From positions 434,001-498,000 of the forward strand of contig NZ_JACSKH010000001.1 in NCBI RefSeq assembly GCF_018617485.1: a stretch of DNA of 64,000 nucleotides, read 5' to 3'. The translations under genes and the position numbers were made by a program. Source of the DNA: Exiguobacterium sp. s124. GTDB taxonomy: Bacteria; Bacillota; Bacilli; Exiguobacteriales; Exiguobacteriaceae. Numbering within the stretch: the first letter of the stretch is position 1; each line of letters begins with the position of its first letter. The notes under the pieces were generated by a model that searched no databases, was not told where the DNA came from, and saw nothing but the letters and a program-made list of their open reading frames with translations. This document shows positions 23,079 through 31,789 of the stretch, piece after piece.

Positions 23079-24299
23079 GTGGAAATGATATATATAGTGC
23101 TTGTTGTCCTGTTGATAACTGTTACTGGACTTGTATGGATGAATAAACGTAAGTATTCCGAAGTAAGTGTAGCGACTTCACTTATGGAAGTGGAGCAAAA
23201 TGAAAATGACCAGATGATGCATTTAATACAAGATGAAGATTCTGCCTATGTGATACCGGTTGAAATTAAGAATATTGAAGCGCTAGAAACAGTTGAATTA
23301 GGTTCAGATTGGACAAACTTATTAAGAGAAATCATCAAGTCGGCTGGAGTATCAGCTGCAGTTCAAATGATCAATCGAAAACAAGCATTTGAATTAGTGT
23401 TTTCACCGGAAACCGAGGCTGCTATAAAAAAGGGGATATACGAAATCAGTAAATCTACAGACGAGGGATTATATCGTGCTTTTGTGAAAAATGGTAGAAC
23501 AATTAAGGAACATGCAAATCTTAAGAAAATTAACCCTTTGCAAATGCGAATGTTATTACTTAGTGTAGCAACGACTGTAGTTGCACAAGAGCACCTAAAA
23601 GAAATTAAAAAATCTTTAGACAAAATCCAAACAACGTTAAATAATCTTGTCGCTATGAAGTTGAATGATTACCATGGACAAGTGAAGAGCTCATTTAATT
23701 ACCTTGATCGTGTTCATATTTTTATCAAGGAAGAATCGATCGAACACAAAGTAGTGCAACAGCTAGAGTATAATTACAAAGTCGATATCGATTCGCTTTA
23801 TGCACTTTTAAAAGATATCGAGATTCCCATAAACAAGTTGAAAGAACTTAATAAACGTACATTTGTATTCCAAGAAGCGGACAAATTGAATGCTTTAAAA
23901 AGTGTGATAACGGAATTCCAGGAATACGAGGAATTGATTTACATGTTTCTTTTAAACACACAAGGTACAATACACGTTATGCGCATGTTAGGTGATCCAG
24001 AGAATACTATCGTACAGGCAACGGATCACTTAAATAAAATGAGCCAAGAATTTGAAATGAAGAGAACGGACTTTCATTTGACACTTGAAAATTATGAAAA
24101 AGAGTTCAAAGTACGCTTTGCTCTAGAAAAGCGGGAACGACATCAAATCCAACTCATTTCAAACGAACGAATTCAAGCAAATCAATTATCGATGTCTCGT
24201 TCGATTGATGTAAATTTCAATCCAGAAATAGAACAACAAAAGATTTTTATTGTTGCTGACGGAGATGATATGGAAGTGATGGCATTGGCGAATAGCTGA
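23079..24299 (+). CDS. Membrane-anchored helical protein of unknown function, AT-rich
   Basis: 406 residues. One N-terminal membrane helix (about residues 4-21, IYIVLVVLLITVTGLVW) is followed by an acidic linker (to ~60) and a long helical body with coiled-coil character, for example LKEIKKSLDKIQTTLNNLVAMKL around 185 and LENYEKEFKVRFALEKRERHQ around 355. The C-terminal body would face the cytoplasm if the short N-terminus is outside. GTG at 23079 has AGAGGAGG eight bases before it. Codon use is much richer in A and T than the neighbours on both sides, which suggests horizontal acquisition. It is monocistronic between two terminators. I recognise no family and assign no function. Confidence 0.8.
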   Translation: MEMIYIVLVVLLITVTGLVWMNKRKYSEVSVATSLMEVEQNENDQMMHLIQDEDSAYVIPVEIKNIEALETVELGSDWTNLLREIIKSAGVSAAVQMINRKQAFELVFSPETEAAIKKGIYEISKSTDEGLYRAFVKNGRTIKEHANLKKINPLQMRMLLLSVATTVVAQEHLKEIKKSLDKIQTTLNNLVAMKLNDYHGQVKSSFNYLDRVHIFIKEESIEHKVVQQLEYNYKVDIDSLYALLKDIEIPINKLKELNKRTFVFQEADKLNALKSVITEFQEYEELIYMFLLNTQGTIHVMRMLGDPENTIVQATDHLNKMSQEFEMKRTDFHLTLENYEKEFKVRFALEKRERHQIQLISNERIQANQLSMSRSIDVNFNPEIEQQKIFIVADGDDMEVMALANS

Positions 24300-24302
24300 C
24301 AC

Positions 24303-24878
24303 TCAAACCGGGGAAACGTTCCCCGGTTTTTTCGTGCACAACTGGACGAACCGTTCAAAGATGCCACGGCCGTCCGGTGTCCCAATCGACTCGGGATGGA
24401 ACTGGACGCCATATGTCGGATGGGTCGGGTGTTCGAGTGCCATAATGACACCATCTGTCGTCTCCGCCGTGACGATCAGGTCCGTCTCTTGTACGACGAG
24501 CGAGTGATAGCGCATGACGTCCATCGACAACCCTTCGAATAAGATGCCCGGTGACGTATTGATTCGGGACACTTTCCCATGCATGACCTCGTTCGCTCGA
24601 CCAACGACACCACCGAACGCCTCGGCGATGACCTGATGCCCGAGACAGACACCGAGAATCGGGACGTATCCCGACAATTGTCGGACGACCGCAAGCGAAA
24701 CACCGGCATCTTTTGGACCACCGGGACCCGGGGAAAGGATGATCCCACTCGGATTCATGCGACGGATTTCTTCTATAGTATGTTCATCATTGCGAATGAC
24801 ACAGACGTCACTGAATCGGGCGACGTCCTGATAGACGTTATACGTGAATGAATCGTAGTTGTCGATGAGGAGAATCAT
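24303..24878 (-). CDS. trpG: Anthranilate synthase glutamine amidotransferase subunit
   Basis: 191 residues, class I glutamine amidotransferase. The triad is visible: Cys in PILGVCLGHQ near residue 79, His and Glu in VQFHPESIGT near 168-170. LSPGPGGP near 49 and DNYDSFTYN at the start are typical of TrpG/PabA. It supplies ammonia to TrpE, whose gene it overlaps by 4 bp. In many Bacillales one amidotransferase serves both anthranilate and aminodeoxychorismate synthases; here the Trp T-box context favours tryptophan synthesis. The last six codons are inside the shared terminator hairpin. Confidence 0.9.
   Translation of the reverse strand: MILLIDNYDSFTYNVYQDVARFSDVCVIRNDEHTIEEIRRMNPSGIILSPGPGGPKDAGVSLAVVRQLSGYVPILGVCLGHQVIAEAFGGVVGRANEVMHGKVSRINTSPGILFEGLSMDVMRYHSLVVQETDLIVTAETTDGVIMALEHPTHPTYGVQFHPESIGTPDGRGIFERFVQLCTKKPGNVSPV
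24306..24332. terminator. Convergent terminator
   Basis: AACCGGGGAA / TTCCCCGGTT with a three-base loop, T run rightward. It lies within the last codons of trpG on the other strand, so both genes probably share it. Confidence 0.88.
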
Positions 24879-26206
24879 GCGAACACCTCCAAAAGGGATT
24901 TGGCTTTATGCAACGTTTCTTCATATTCTGATACGGGGTCCGAGTCATAGACGATGCCGGCACCTGCTTGGACGTGGGCCGTGTCACCTTGAATGACCAT
25001 CGTCCGGATGGCGAGAGCAAAATCGAATCCACCACGGACGTCGAGATAACCGATCGCCCCGGCGTACACTTCACGCTTCACTGTCTCTAGTTCATCAATG
25101 AGCTGCATCGCCCGAATCTTTGGGGCACCCGAGACGGTACCAGCGGGAAGACAGGCACGGAGCGCATCGATCGGCGTGACGTCGTCACGTAGCTCACCTT
25201 CGACTTCTGAGACGAGGTGCATCACATTTTTAAACCGTTCGAGTTCGATGTGTTTCGGAATGGTGACCGTACCGACTTTGGCGACACGACCGATATCGTT
25301 TCGTCCGAGATCGAGAAGCATCCGGTGCTCAGCCAGTTCCTTCTCATCCTGGAGAAGTGACTCCGCGTGACGCATGTCTTCCTCGGCCGTCTTCCCACGT
25401 GGGCGTGTCCCGGCAATCGGGTTCGTCGTCACCGTTCCATTTTCGACCCGGACGAGACTTTCGGGTGAGGCACCGAGGACGATCGCTTCCCCGAGGTCAA
25501 TGTAGAACAAGTATGGGCTTGGGTTTTGTTTTCGGAGTGTCCGGTAAAAGTGGAACGGGTCTCCGGTGAATGTAGCATCGATTCGCTGCGACAACACGAG
25601 TTGGAACACCTCGCCCGCGAGGATGGCCTCTTTCGCTTGGAGCACGCGGTCGATGAATTCATCTTTTGTCGTCAAGATGTGTTCGCTCGTACGAACGACC
25701 GGTTCAAGGGCATGCGTCTCCGGTGTCTCCAGTTGCCCACGGATGGATTCGAGTCGCATCGTAGCATCCGTCTCACTCGTATCGATCAAGATGACTTGCT
25801 CTTCGAGGTGGTCGTATAAGACGATTGTCTCATAGCGTTGGAAGAGGGCGTCGGGTAAGTCGCGCGTCTCGGTCGGTGTGTTCGGAATCGGTTCATATAC
25901 CCGAAGCAAATCGTACCCGATATAGCCGACGGCGCCCCCGATGAACGGATATGGTGCCTCGATGTCTTCACGCGTGATGCGTTCGGATAGGGCATGGAGC
26001 GGGTCGTCCGCATAGATGGTGCCGGTTGAATCGGTCACATCGTTCCCGTCGACCCGAATCGTCTCGACCGGGTTCGCCGCGATGATCGAGTAGCGCCCGT
26101 GCTTCCCTTCCGCCCGACTCTCGAGTAATACCTTTCGTTCACCTTGCAGACGGTGAAAGATTGCCACCGGTGTCAATTCGTCGCCATTGATGATCAGTTG
26201 TTGCAT
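24875..26206 (-). CDS. trpE: Anthranilate synthase component I
   Basis: 443 residues, chorismate-binding enzyme making anthranilate from chorismate and ammonia. Catalytic-domain motifs in order: GEVFQLVLSQR, SPYLFYIDLG, GASPESLVR, NPIAGTRPRG, LLDLGRNDIGRV, and LPAGTVSGAPKIRAM. The N-terminal LLES motif (KVLLESRAE near residue 25), which forms the Trp feedback site, is kept. The N-terminal part is somewhat shorter than in ~500-residue TrpE. It is the first gene after a Trp T-box. Confusion with PabB is possible on sequence alone, but the leader supports TrpE. Confidence 0.9.
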   Translation of the reverse strand: MQQLIINGDELTPVAIFHRLQGERKVLLESRAEGKHGRYSIIAANPVETIRVDGNDVTDSTGTIYADDPLHALSERITREDIEAPYPFIGGAVGYIGYDLLRVYEPIPNTPTETRDLPDALFQRYETIVLYDHLEEQVILIDTSETDATMRLESIRGQLETPETHALEPVVRTSEHILTTKDEFIDRVLQAKEAILAGEVFQLVLSQRIDATFTGDPFHFYRTLRKQNPSPYLFYIDLGEAIVLGASPESLVRVENGTVTTNPIAGTRPRGKTAEEDMRHAESLLQDEKELAEHRMLLDLGRNDIGRVAKVGTVTIPKHIELERFKNVMHLVSEVEGELRDDVTPIDALRACLPAGTVSGAPKIRAMQLIDELETVKREVYAGAIGYLDVRGGFDFALAIRTMVIQGDTAHVQAGAGIVYDSDPVSEYEETLHKAKSLLEVFA

Positions 26207-26223
26207 CGAAATCTCCTCCTTAA

Positions 26224-26505
26224 ACTAAAAAAATCTCCCCGCCCCACATGCCCAATCGGACATGAAGGACGAGGAGATTCCCCGTGTTGCCACCTTCGTT
26301 GAAAGACGCCTTGTCTTCCCACTCATCGCGAACCATCATTCGCTGTCCCCGATAACGGGAGGACCCGTCAGAGCCTACATGTCGGTCTGAACGCTCAAAA
26401 GCCCATTCACGCAAGGCACGACACCGGTTCGCATCGACCACCGGCTTTCTGGAGACATCCCTTCGCGCTACTCTTCTTTCTCATCGCGAGTTCGTATGAA
26501 TGTTA
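26224..26505 (-). promoter_or_regulatory. T-box riboswitch, tRNA-Trp specific
   Basis: On the minus strand the leader holds the T-box motif AAGGTGGCAACACGG (26296-26282), stem I sequences (AGAAAGCCGGTGG...GCGAACCGG) and a GAA-TGG-GCTTTTGAG stretch in which TGG (26405-26403) is the expected specifier codon for Trp. It ends in a terminator hairpin with a T run at 26279-26227. Uncharged tRNA-Trp would pair with both specifier and T-box and let transcription reach trpEG. Confidence 0.92.
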
Positions 26506-26510
26506 TCGTT

Positions 26511-26539
26511 ACTTTAACGGGATGAAGCTATATTGTCAA
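26511..26539 (-). promoter_or_regulatory. SigA promoter of the trpEG operon
   Basis: Minus strand TTGACA (26539-26534), 17-base spacer, TAAAGT (26516-26511). Transcription would begin near 26504, giving a leader that matches the T-box exactly. Confidence 0.75.
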
Positions 26540-26542
26540 GCG

Positions 26543-26809
26543 TCATTTCGTCGAAGGTTGATCGATTTGACGTTTTCCGATAAAGGTAAACGTAATACCT
26601 AATGCTATGAGTGGAAGTAGCCACCACTTTGTAAAAAAGAAGAGAGTGCCACGATACATGAACCATTCCAATCCTAAATATGCCAAGAGCGTGATCAATG
26701 GTGTGATAGACAAACGCCTCAGGCGCAGTCCGATGGCGACCCCTAGTCCAATCGTAAAAGTCGGAACTATCACGAGTTGCCATAAGAACGGGTCGATATA
26801 GTGAAACAT
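26543..26809 (-). CDS. Small membrane protein, paralog of the gene at 26845
   Basis: 88 residues with three hydrophobic helices. The first 16 residues, MFHYIDPFLWQLVIVP, are nearly identical to those of the next gene upstream, and the topology is the same, so the two arose by duplication. After the first helix the sequences diverge strongly. It may belong to the small membrane DUF2651-like proteins of Bacillales, but this is a weak impression. Probably cotranscribed with its paralog (35 bases apart). Confidence 0.7.
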   Translation of the reverse strand: MFHYIDPFLWQLVIVPTFTIGLGVAIGLRLRRLSITPLITLLAYLGLEWFMYRGTLFFFTKWWLLPLIALGITFTFIGKRQIDQPSTK

Positions 26810-26844
26810 AGAGAGTCCTCCTATTAACGATTAGACATGACACA

Positions 26845-27129
26845 TCAGGCAGATTTCGATGTTTTCAACAATCCGACGAATATGAACGAACACAAGAGTG
26901 AAATCAGCGGGAAGATAACATTCCACGAACTGAGATGACTGACATCAAATAGACTGTGGTCATAATAGACAGCAAAGTACGTCAATTCGATCATAGCGTT
27001 AAATAAGAACGTCACCAGCGGACCAAACCAGACCCGTGTCGTGAGCATAGCTGTCAAGACACCACCACCGATCGTGAGAAACGGAACAATGACGAGTTGC
27101 CATAAGAACGGATCGATATATTCAAACAT
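26845..27129 (-). CDS. Small membrane protein, paralog of the gene at 26543
   Basis: 94 residues, three hydrophobic helices, starting MFEYIDPFLWQLVIVPF. It lies 15 bases downstream of the large NlpC/P60 gene and upstream of its own paralog, so all three could be one leftward operon. The shared N-terminus implies selection on the first membrane helix; the rest is variable. No function known. Confidence 0.7.
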   Translation of the reverse strand: MFEYIDPFLWQLVIVPFLTIGGGVLTAMLTTRVWFGPLVTFLFNAMIELTYFAVYYDHSLFDVSHLSSWNVIFPLISLLCSFIFVGLLKTSKSA

Positions 27130-27144
27130 CGTGTATGAACCTCA

Positions 27145-29376
27145 TCAAAGCGATTTATAGCCGAGGAAATATGGACGCCATTGTGGATCGTGAATCGAGT
27201 TGATTTGAAGCGTTTCACCACCGGCATGGATGAAGAACTCATTGCTGAGCATGATTCCGATGTGTGATGGACCATTCCGATATGTACCCGCAAAGAAAAT
27301 CATATCCCCACGTCGGCCACTGTTAAGGCTCATACGCTTGTTTTTGAAGTGGCTTCCGTACCAGTAACCAGAAACGTTTGAACGACCACCGATTTTACCA
27401 GCTTGGTTTGACGCGTAGTGAATTAATCCGGAACAATCAAACCCTCCATTTCGAGGCGATTGTGAGCCCCATGTATACGGGGTTCCCAAATAGTTGACTG
27501 CAGAGGCGATGAATCGTTCTTTCTTTGAATTACTCCGTTTTTTGACAAGTGAATCCTGTTTGACGCGAATCTGTGACGTCTTCACATATACCGGACGCCA
27601 GTTGTATTGTACTAAATACGAGTCACCGTTCTTACTACGAGGATAGACACGTCGATTGGCATCTAAATAACCAATTGGTTTTTTGTCATACGGATTGGCA
27701 TAAAACGCGGTACGTTTTGTGGTTCCATAGTAACGAGCCGGATTGACCCATTTTGGAGTGACCGCTTTTGGCTTCGTTTTCGAGATGTAAGGGTTTGTGA
27801 CGTATACGCGTTTACCGGATGATAGACGAGCATACCAAAAATCATCATCGATCGAGCGGATTCCAATCAGTTTTGTTCCACGTTTAAGTGTTCCTGCAGG
27901 TCGTGTATAGGCAACATCCGTATTGAAATAAGGAGTCCCGTTGAATTGGACATAGAAAACAGTTCCTGCTTTTGGTTTTGCGACCGGTTTATTAAGTGTC
28001 AAATAGTTCGTTGCGATATATCGATAACTGTTATTGACGCGAATTCGTGTATAGTAGCCGGTCGTACCGAACGTTTCAACGATTTGCCCACGCTTCAGGC
28101 GAGCGACACGTTTAGATGTAGATGGTGCAGAATAAATACTGACTTGGTCATAACGAATATATCGTTTCCCCGTGGAGTCGTATAACGGCGGTTTCTTCGT
28201 TCCCATCATTTTCGTTGGCACAAAGTAATATTTTCCTTTTACCTGAACGCGAGTATAGGCGCCAGATGTTCCGTAAATTGTAACTTTTTGTCCACGTTTG
28301 AAGACTAACGATGTTTTTGATGATGATTTTGCGCTTGAATAAAGTGGTGTATTCTTTAGTACATAGCGTTTTCCGGTTGATAAGTACGGAGGACGCTTCG
28401 TTCCGAGTTTGCTGGATTCGACGAAGTAAAATTGTCCGTTGACAAGTACACGTGTGAAGCTTCCATCCGTACCGTAGACAGCTATTTTTTTCGCCCGTTT
28501 GAGTGTACCGACAGTTTCTTTTTTATCGAGATCACGATAAATAGGAAGGTCAGCTTGTGCGTAAAGGGATCCAGTTTTACTATACGTTGGCATTTTATCA
28601 ATCAAATCAGCCTGCTTCACAAATACGAAGCCATTGTTCGTTAAAACACGAGCATACCCTTGTTCGATCCCATAAACCGTGACTAGCTCACCACGAGAAA
28701 GTGTGCCGAGTATGGTTTGGCCGAGGTCTTGATAATACGATGTGGAAGTAAGGACATATTGTTGTCCGGTTTGAACAGGAGTCTCACTCACATTCTGTAG
28801 GGAGATAAAGACAAATCGTTCATCTAATTTAATCCGAAGGTAACCTTCGAGTTCACCATAGCCCTGAACAGATTGTCCCAAGGTAAGGGAACCGGTCACT
28901 TGTTTTCCGGGTAAAAGGTAAACGTCACTGTTTGACTTTAAATAGTATGTTGTCGGAGTGACGAGGGTATCCGAAAGGGCAGAACGATCAACCCATGTCC
29001 CATCAATCGTTTGAACACGTGGCTGTGTCCCGACATCAAACACTTGGATGATTGAATGGAACGGCAATGAAGTGACTTGTTTGTCATCATCATCTGTTGT
29101 TGTCGTTTCACGTATGACATACATGCTCTTTGCAGTTCGAACATTATCATGTCGAACAAATCCTTCTACGTCTCCGATTTGAACAAATACATGTGTCTTT
29201 GAAGTAGATTGGACGTGCGCAATGACATCACGTTGCGTCTCTTGGAGGACGACTGTTTCCTGAATATCTTCGTAAATCGCTGTTCCAGATAAAATCATAA
29301 CTCTGGATTCCTCTGCAGAGACAGGGGAGAGGGCAAACGATACGATAAAAAGTATTAGACTAAACATGCGTTTCAC
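27145..29376 (-). CDS. Secreted cell-wall hydrolase: SH3 repeats plus NlpC/P60
   Basis: 743 residues. A signal peptide (KRMFSLILFIVSFALSPVSA) is followed by about eight bacterial SH3-like repeats of ~75-85 residues (recurring YGT-GxYTRVxVxGxYYFV patterns) that bind the wall. The C-terminal ~125 residues are an NlpC/P60 peptidase: catalytic Cys in FDCSGLIHY, His in GPSHIGIML, and a third polar residue in FIHAGGE. It should cut stem peptides of peptidoglycan. GTG at 29376 is chosen, with GAGGTG six bases before it; the in-frame ATG at 29394 lacks a ribosome site. Confidence 0.92.
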   Translation of the reverse strand: MKRMFSLILFIVSFALSPVSAEESRVMILSGTAIYEDIQETVVLQETQRDVIAHVQSTSKTHVFVQIGDVEGFVRHDNVRTAKSMYVIRETTTTDDDDKQVTSLPFHSIIQVFDVGTQPRVQTIDGTWVDRSALSDTLVTPTTYYLKSNSDVYLLPGKQVTGSLTLGQSVQGYGELEGYLRIKLDERFVFISLQNVSETPVQTGQQYVLTSTSYYQDLGQTILGTLSRGELVTVYGIEQGYARVLTNNGFVFVKQADLIDKMPTYSKTGSLYAQADLPIYRDLDKKETVGTLKRAKKIAVYGTDGSFTRVLVNGQFYFVESSKLGTKRPPYLSTGKRYVLKNTPLYSSAKSSSKTSLVFKRGQKVTIYGTSGAYTRVQVKGKYYFVPTKMMGTKKPPLYDSTGKRYIRYDQVSIYSAPSTSKRVARLKRGQIVETFGTTGYYTRIRVNNSYRYIATNYLTLNKPVAKPKAGTVFYVQFNGTPYFNTDVAYTRPAGTLKRGTKLIGIRSIDDDFWYARLSSGKRVYVTNPYISKTKPKAVTPKWVNPARYYGTTKRTAFYANPYDKKPIGYLDANRRVYPRSKNGDSYLVQYNWRPVYVKTSQIRVKQDSLVKKRSNSKKERFIASAVNYLGTPYTWGSQSPRNGGFDCSGLIHYASNQAGKIGGRSNVSGYWYGSHFKNKRMSLNSGRRGDMIFFAGTYRNGPSHIGIMLSNEFFIHAGGETLQINSIHDPQWRPYFLGYKSL

Positions 29377-29564
29377 GGTGTACACCTCGTTCATATAGTA
29401 ATCTTCAGAATGATAATTCCATTTTTTAGTATACAGCGTTCCGTTTTACATATGCTGCAACTTTTCATCATAAGGGGAATAGGTTTAACGATATGTGCGA
29501 GACCGGGGTTATTCGGGTTGCATGAAAGATGTGATATGATAATCGAGGAAAGGAAGTGACAACT

Positions 29565-29939
29565 ATGGAGACACTCAACATGAAACAACTTTCTGATGAA
29601 CGCTCGGCTTTTCAAGTAAGTGGAGATATTGAAGGAATTGAGTCATTGATGCATCACTCATTCCGCTATGTCGATTCAAGTGGACGTCAGTTCGACAAAG
29701 AAACATTTTTGGATCAATATGTTGATCCGACCACGATTCAATGGATCGCACAAGACACCATCACATTTGAGGAAACGATTAAAGGGGATTTGGCAGTCGT
29801 CCAACTCTTGCTTGAGGAACGTTTCATTCTGGGTACAAATGCATATGAAGGTCGCTTTTGGGCGCTTCATCTATATGTAAAAGAGAATGATACGTGGTTT
29901 TGGCAAGGCGGACAGGCCACGATGATTAATGAGGGTTAA
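29565..29939 (+). CDS. NTF2-like (DUF4440) protein
   Basis: 124 residues with the same fold pattern as the protein at 13722: an N-terminal helix, MHHSFRYVDSSGR, then beta strands ending DTWFWQGGQATMI. The two are distant paralogs at best. ATG at 29565 has GGAAG at a good distance; GTG at 29556 is less likely. It is monocistronic, divergent from the wall hydrolase. Ligand or reaction unknown. Confidence 0.75.
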   Translation: METLNMKQLSDERSAFQVSGDIEGIESLMHHSFRYVDSSGRQFDKETFLDQYVDPTTIQWIAQDTITFEETIKGDLAVVQLLLEERFILGTNAYEGRFWALHLYVKENDTWFWQGGQATMINEG

Positions 29940-29963
29940 GTATTCAGTCAAATAGAATAATGA

Positions 29964-30017
29964 AAATATCTAATTCGTTGTTGATTATTAATGAACATTG
30001 ATTAGGTATTTTTTTAT
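29964..30017 (+). terminator. Terminator with long loop
   Basis: AATATCTAAT / ATTAGGTATT followed by a T run. The loop is long (about 26 bases), so efficiency is uncertain. Confidence 0.6.
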
Positions 30018-30126
30018 TTTGTTAGTCGTGAGAGTAACTTTATTTAAACTTAATATATATTTACGAACAGTAATGTTATTATAACGATGGTACATTTCAA
30101 TAAAACGGTAAAAGGAGAATTTAGTT

Positions 30127-31173
30127 TTGGTTAAAGAGTGGAATTTTTTAAGGGCGATCGCCTGTTTGAGCATCGTGCTATTGCATAGTACGACGAGTGT
30201 GGGACGAGCAATTGGCTATAATCAAATCGATTATCTCCATTTCATCAGAATTTTATTATGTTATGCAACTCCGACGTTTATTGTGCTCTCTGAAATAATT
30301 TTGGCAAATAAATACTCGACTTCTATACCGGATGGTTTTTTTAAGAAGCGGGTAAAATGGATTTTAGGGCCCTTTACGGCTTTTGCTCTCATTGACGCGT
30401 TCGTAGTTAGTTACATGCGTTCAAATCCAGCTTATGTGTTAGATAAGTTTATGAGTAACCTTCAAGGGCATTATATTGGGTATTTTCTACTCGTCATTTT
30501 TCAGTTTTATATTTTACATTTCTTGATTGTGCGTTATCAAATCAAAACAGAAAAAATGGTCTTTATCGCTACGACAGTCATGCTATTGTCTCTCTGGTTC
30601 TTACACGAAGAACTGTATCTGTTTGAAGGGTCATCGAGCATGCAAATGATTAGCTTTCCTACATGGTTAGGATACTTTGTCATCGCGTTTTTAGTAGGGA
30701 AGTACTACGATCAAATTAAGCCAATGCTTATTAAATACAGAAGTTTACTGTTTGTCGGCCTGTTGTTTTCAACAATGTTGATTTATATGTCTTATAGTGC
30801 AGGTTATGCAGATATCTCATCAAGAAGATTAGACATGTTACCTTTTACGTTCTTTATGACGCTGACTATTTTAAGTATAGGTTCAACTTTCCCTCAATTG
30901 CGATTAGTTGATTTGATTAGCAATTACTCATTTGGAATCTTTTTGTTACACTGGCAAGTTCAAAGAATCATGACACCACTGATTTTAGAGAATACTCAGT
31001 TGTCAGCTAATGTATTCATAGCGGTTACGTTTTTACTGTCCCTCACGATTTCGATGGTCATTATCAAAATCGTTTCCTTCATCCCGGGAAGCAGCTATGT
31101 ATTCGGTAAGCTGAAATCCTTACCTGTCCGTAAGAAACGTGAACCCGAACTGTTCACTCAAAAGGCGGGATAA
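30127..31173 (+). CDS. Membrane acyltransferase (acyltransferase 3 family)
   Basis: 348 residues with about ten membrane helices, matching the acyltransferase-3 family that moves acyl groups (usually acetyl) onto surface polysaccharides. The conserved N-terminal stretch LRAIACLSIVLLHS provides the catalytic His. It lacks an SGNH domain, unlike the OatA-like protein at 45552. The start is TTG at 30127, nine bases after AAGGAG. Next to the teichoic acid genes, it may decorate the wall polymer; that link is inferred only from position. Confidence 0.85.
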   Translation: MVKEWNFLRAIACLSIVLLHSTTSVGRAIGYNQIDYLHFIRILLCYATPTFIVLSEIILANKYSTSIPDGFFKKRVKWILGPFTAFALIDAFVVSYMRSNPAYVLDKFMSNLQGHYIGYFLLVIFQFYILHFLIVRYQIKTEKMVFIATTVMLLSLWFLHEELYLFEGSSSMQMISFPTWLGYFVIAFLVGKYYDQIKPMLIKYRSLLFVGLLFSTMLIYMSYSAGYADISSRRLDMLPFTFFMTLTILSIGSTFPQLRLVDLISNYSFGIFLLHWQVQRIMTPLILENTQLSANVFIAVTFLLSLTISMVIIKIVSFIPGSSYVFGKLKSLPVRKKREPELFTQKAG

Positions 31174-31194
31174 GCCGTTCACTGTAATGATTGT

Positions 31195-31236
31195 AAAATA
31201 CGTTTCAAATCGACATGATTTGAAACGTATTTTTTA
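31195..31236 (+). terminator. Terminator of the acyltransferase gene
   Basis: AAAATACGTTTCAAATC / GATTTGAAACGTATTTT, five-base loop, T-rich tail. Confidence 0.93.
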
Positions 31237-31352
31237 TATGGTAAACAAATATGTAATTGTCTGACTCCGCATTTGCGTGTAGTATAAAGTTAATATTTAG
31301 TTAATTATTCATTAAGGATACGTTAACGTAATAACTATATTGAGGTGTAAAC

Positions 31353-31739
31353 ATGAAAAAGGTACTTACTTATGGAACATTTGACTTGCTGCATTGGGGT
31401 CATATTAATATTTTGAAGAGAGCAAAAGATCTTGGGGATTACCTCGTGGTCGCTTTATCTACTGATGAATTTAATGCACTCAAGCATAAGCAAGCTTTTC
31501 ATTCGTATGAAAATCGAAAAGTCATCCTGGAAGCGATTCGTTACGTGGATGAAGTCATTCCTGAAAATGATTGGGATCAAAAGATTAGCGACGTCCAAAA
31601 TCACGATATTGATGTATTCGTGATGGGTGATGACTGGGAAGGGAAATTCGACTTCTTAAAGGATCACTGTGAAGTTGTCTATCTTCCGAGAACAGATGGT
31701 ATTTCTACAACGCAAATTAAAGAAAACCTTCGCAAATAA
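31353..31739 (+). CDS. tagD: Glycerol-3-phosphate cytidylyltransferase
   Basis: 128 residues. Makes CDP-glycerol, the donor for poly(glycerol phosphate) wall teichoic acid. Nucleotidyltransferase motifs are intact: GTFDLLHWGHI (HxGH type) near residue 8 and the GISTTQIK signature near the end. Length equals TagD/TarD. Monocistronic, with a strong terminator between it and the convergent tagH. Its product feeds the glycerophosphotransferases encoded downstream. Confidence 0.97.
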   Translation: MKKVLTYGTFDLLHWGHINILKRAKDLGDYLVVALSTDEFNALKHKQAFHSYENRKVILEAIRYVDEVIPENDWDQKISDVQNHDIDVFVMGDDWEGKFDFLKDHCEVVYLPRTDGISTTQIKENLRK

Positions 31740-31743
31740 GCAT

Positions 31744-31783
31744 AAAAGAAAGAGAAGCATATTCGCATGCTTCTCTTTCTTTT
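31744..31783. terminator. Bidirectional terminator between tagD and tagH
   Basis: Perfect 17-bp stem (AAAAGAAAGAGAAGCAT and its complement), six-base loop. Confidence 0.93.
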
Positions 31784-31789
31784 ATATCT

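Noticed and set aside
27600-28800. Regular ~240-bp periodicity
   Set aside because: It is explained by SH3 domain repeats in the wall hydrolase, diverged at the DNA level.
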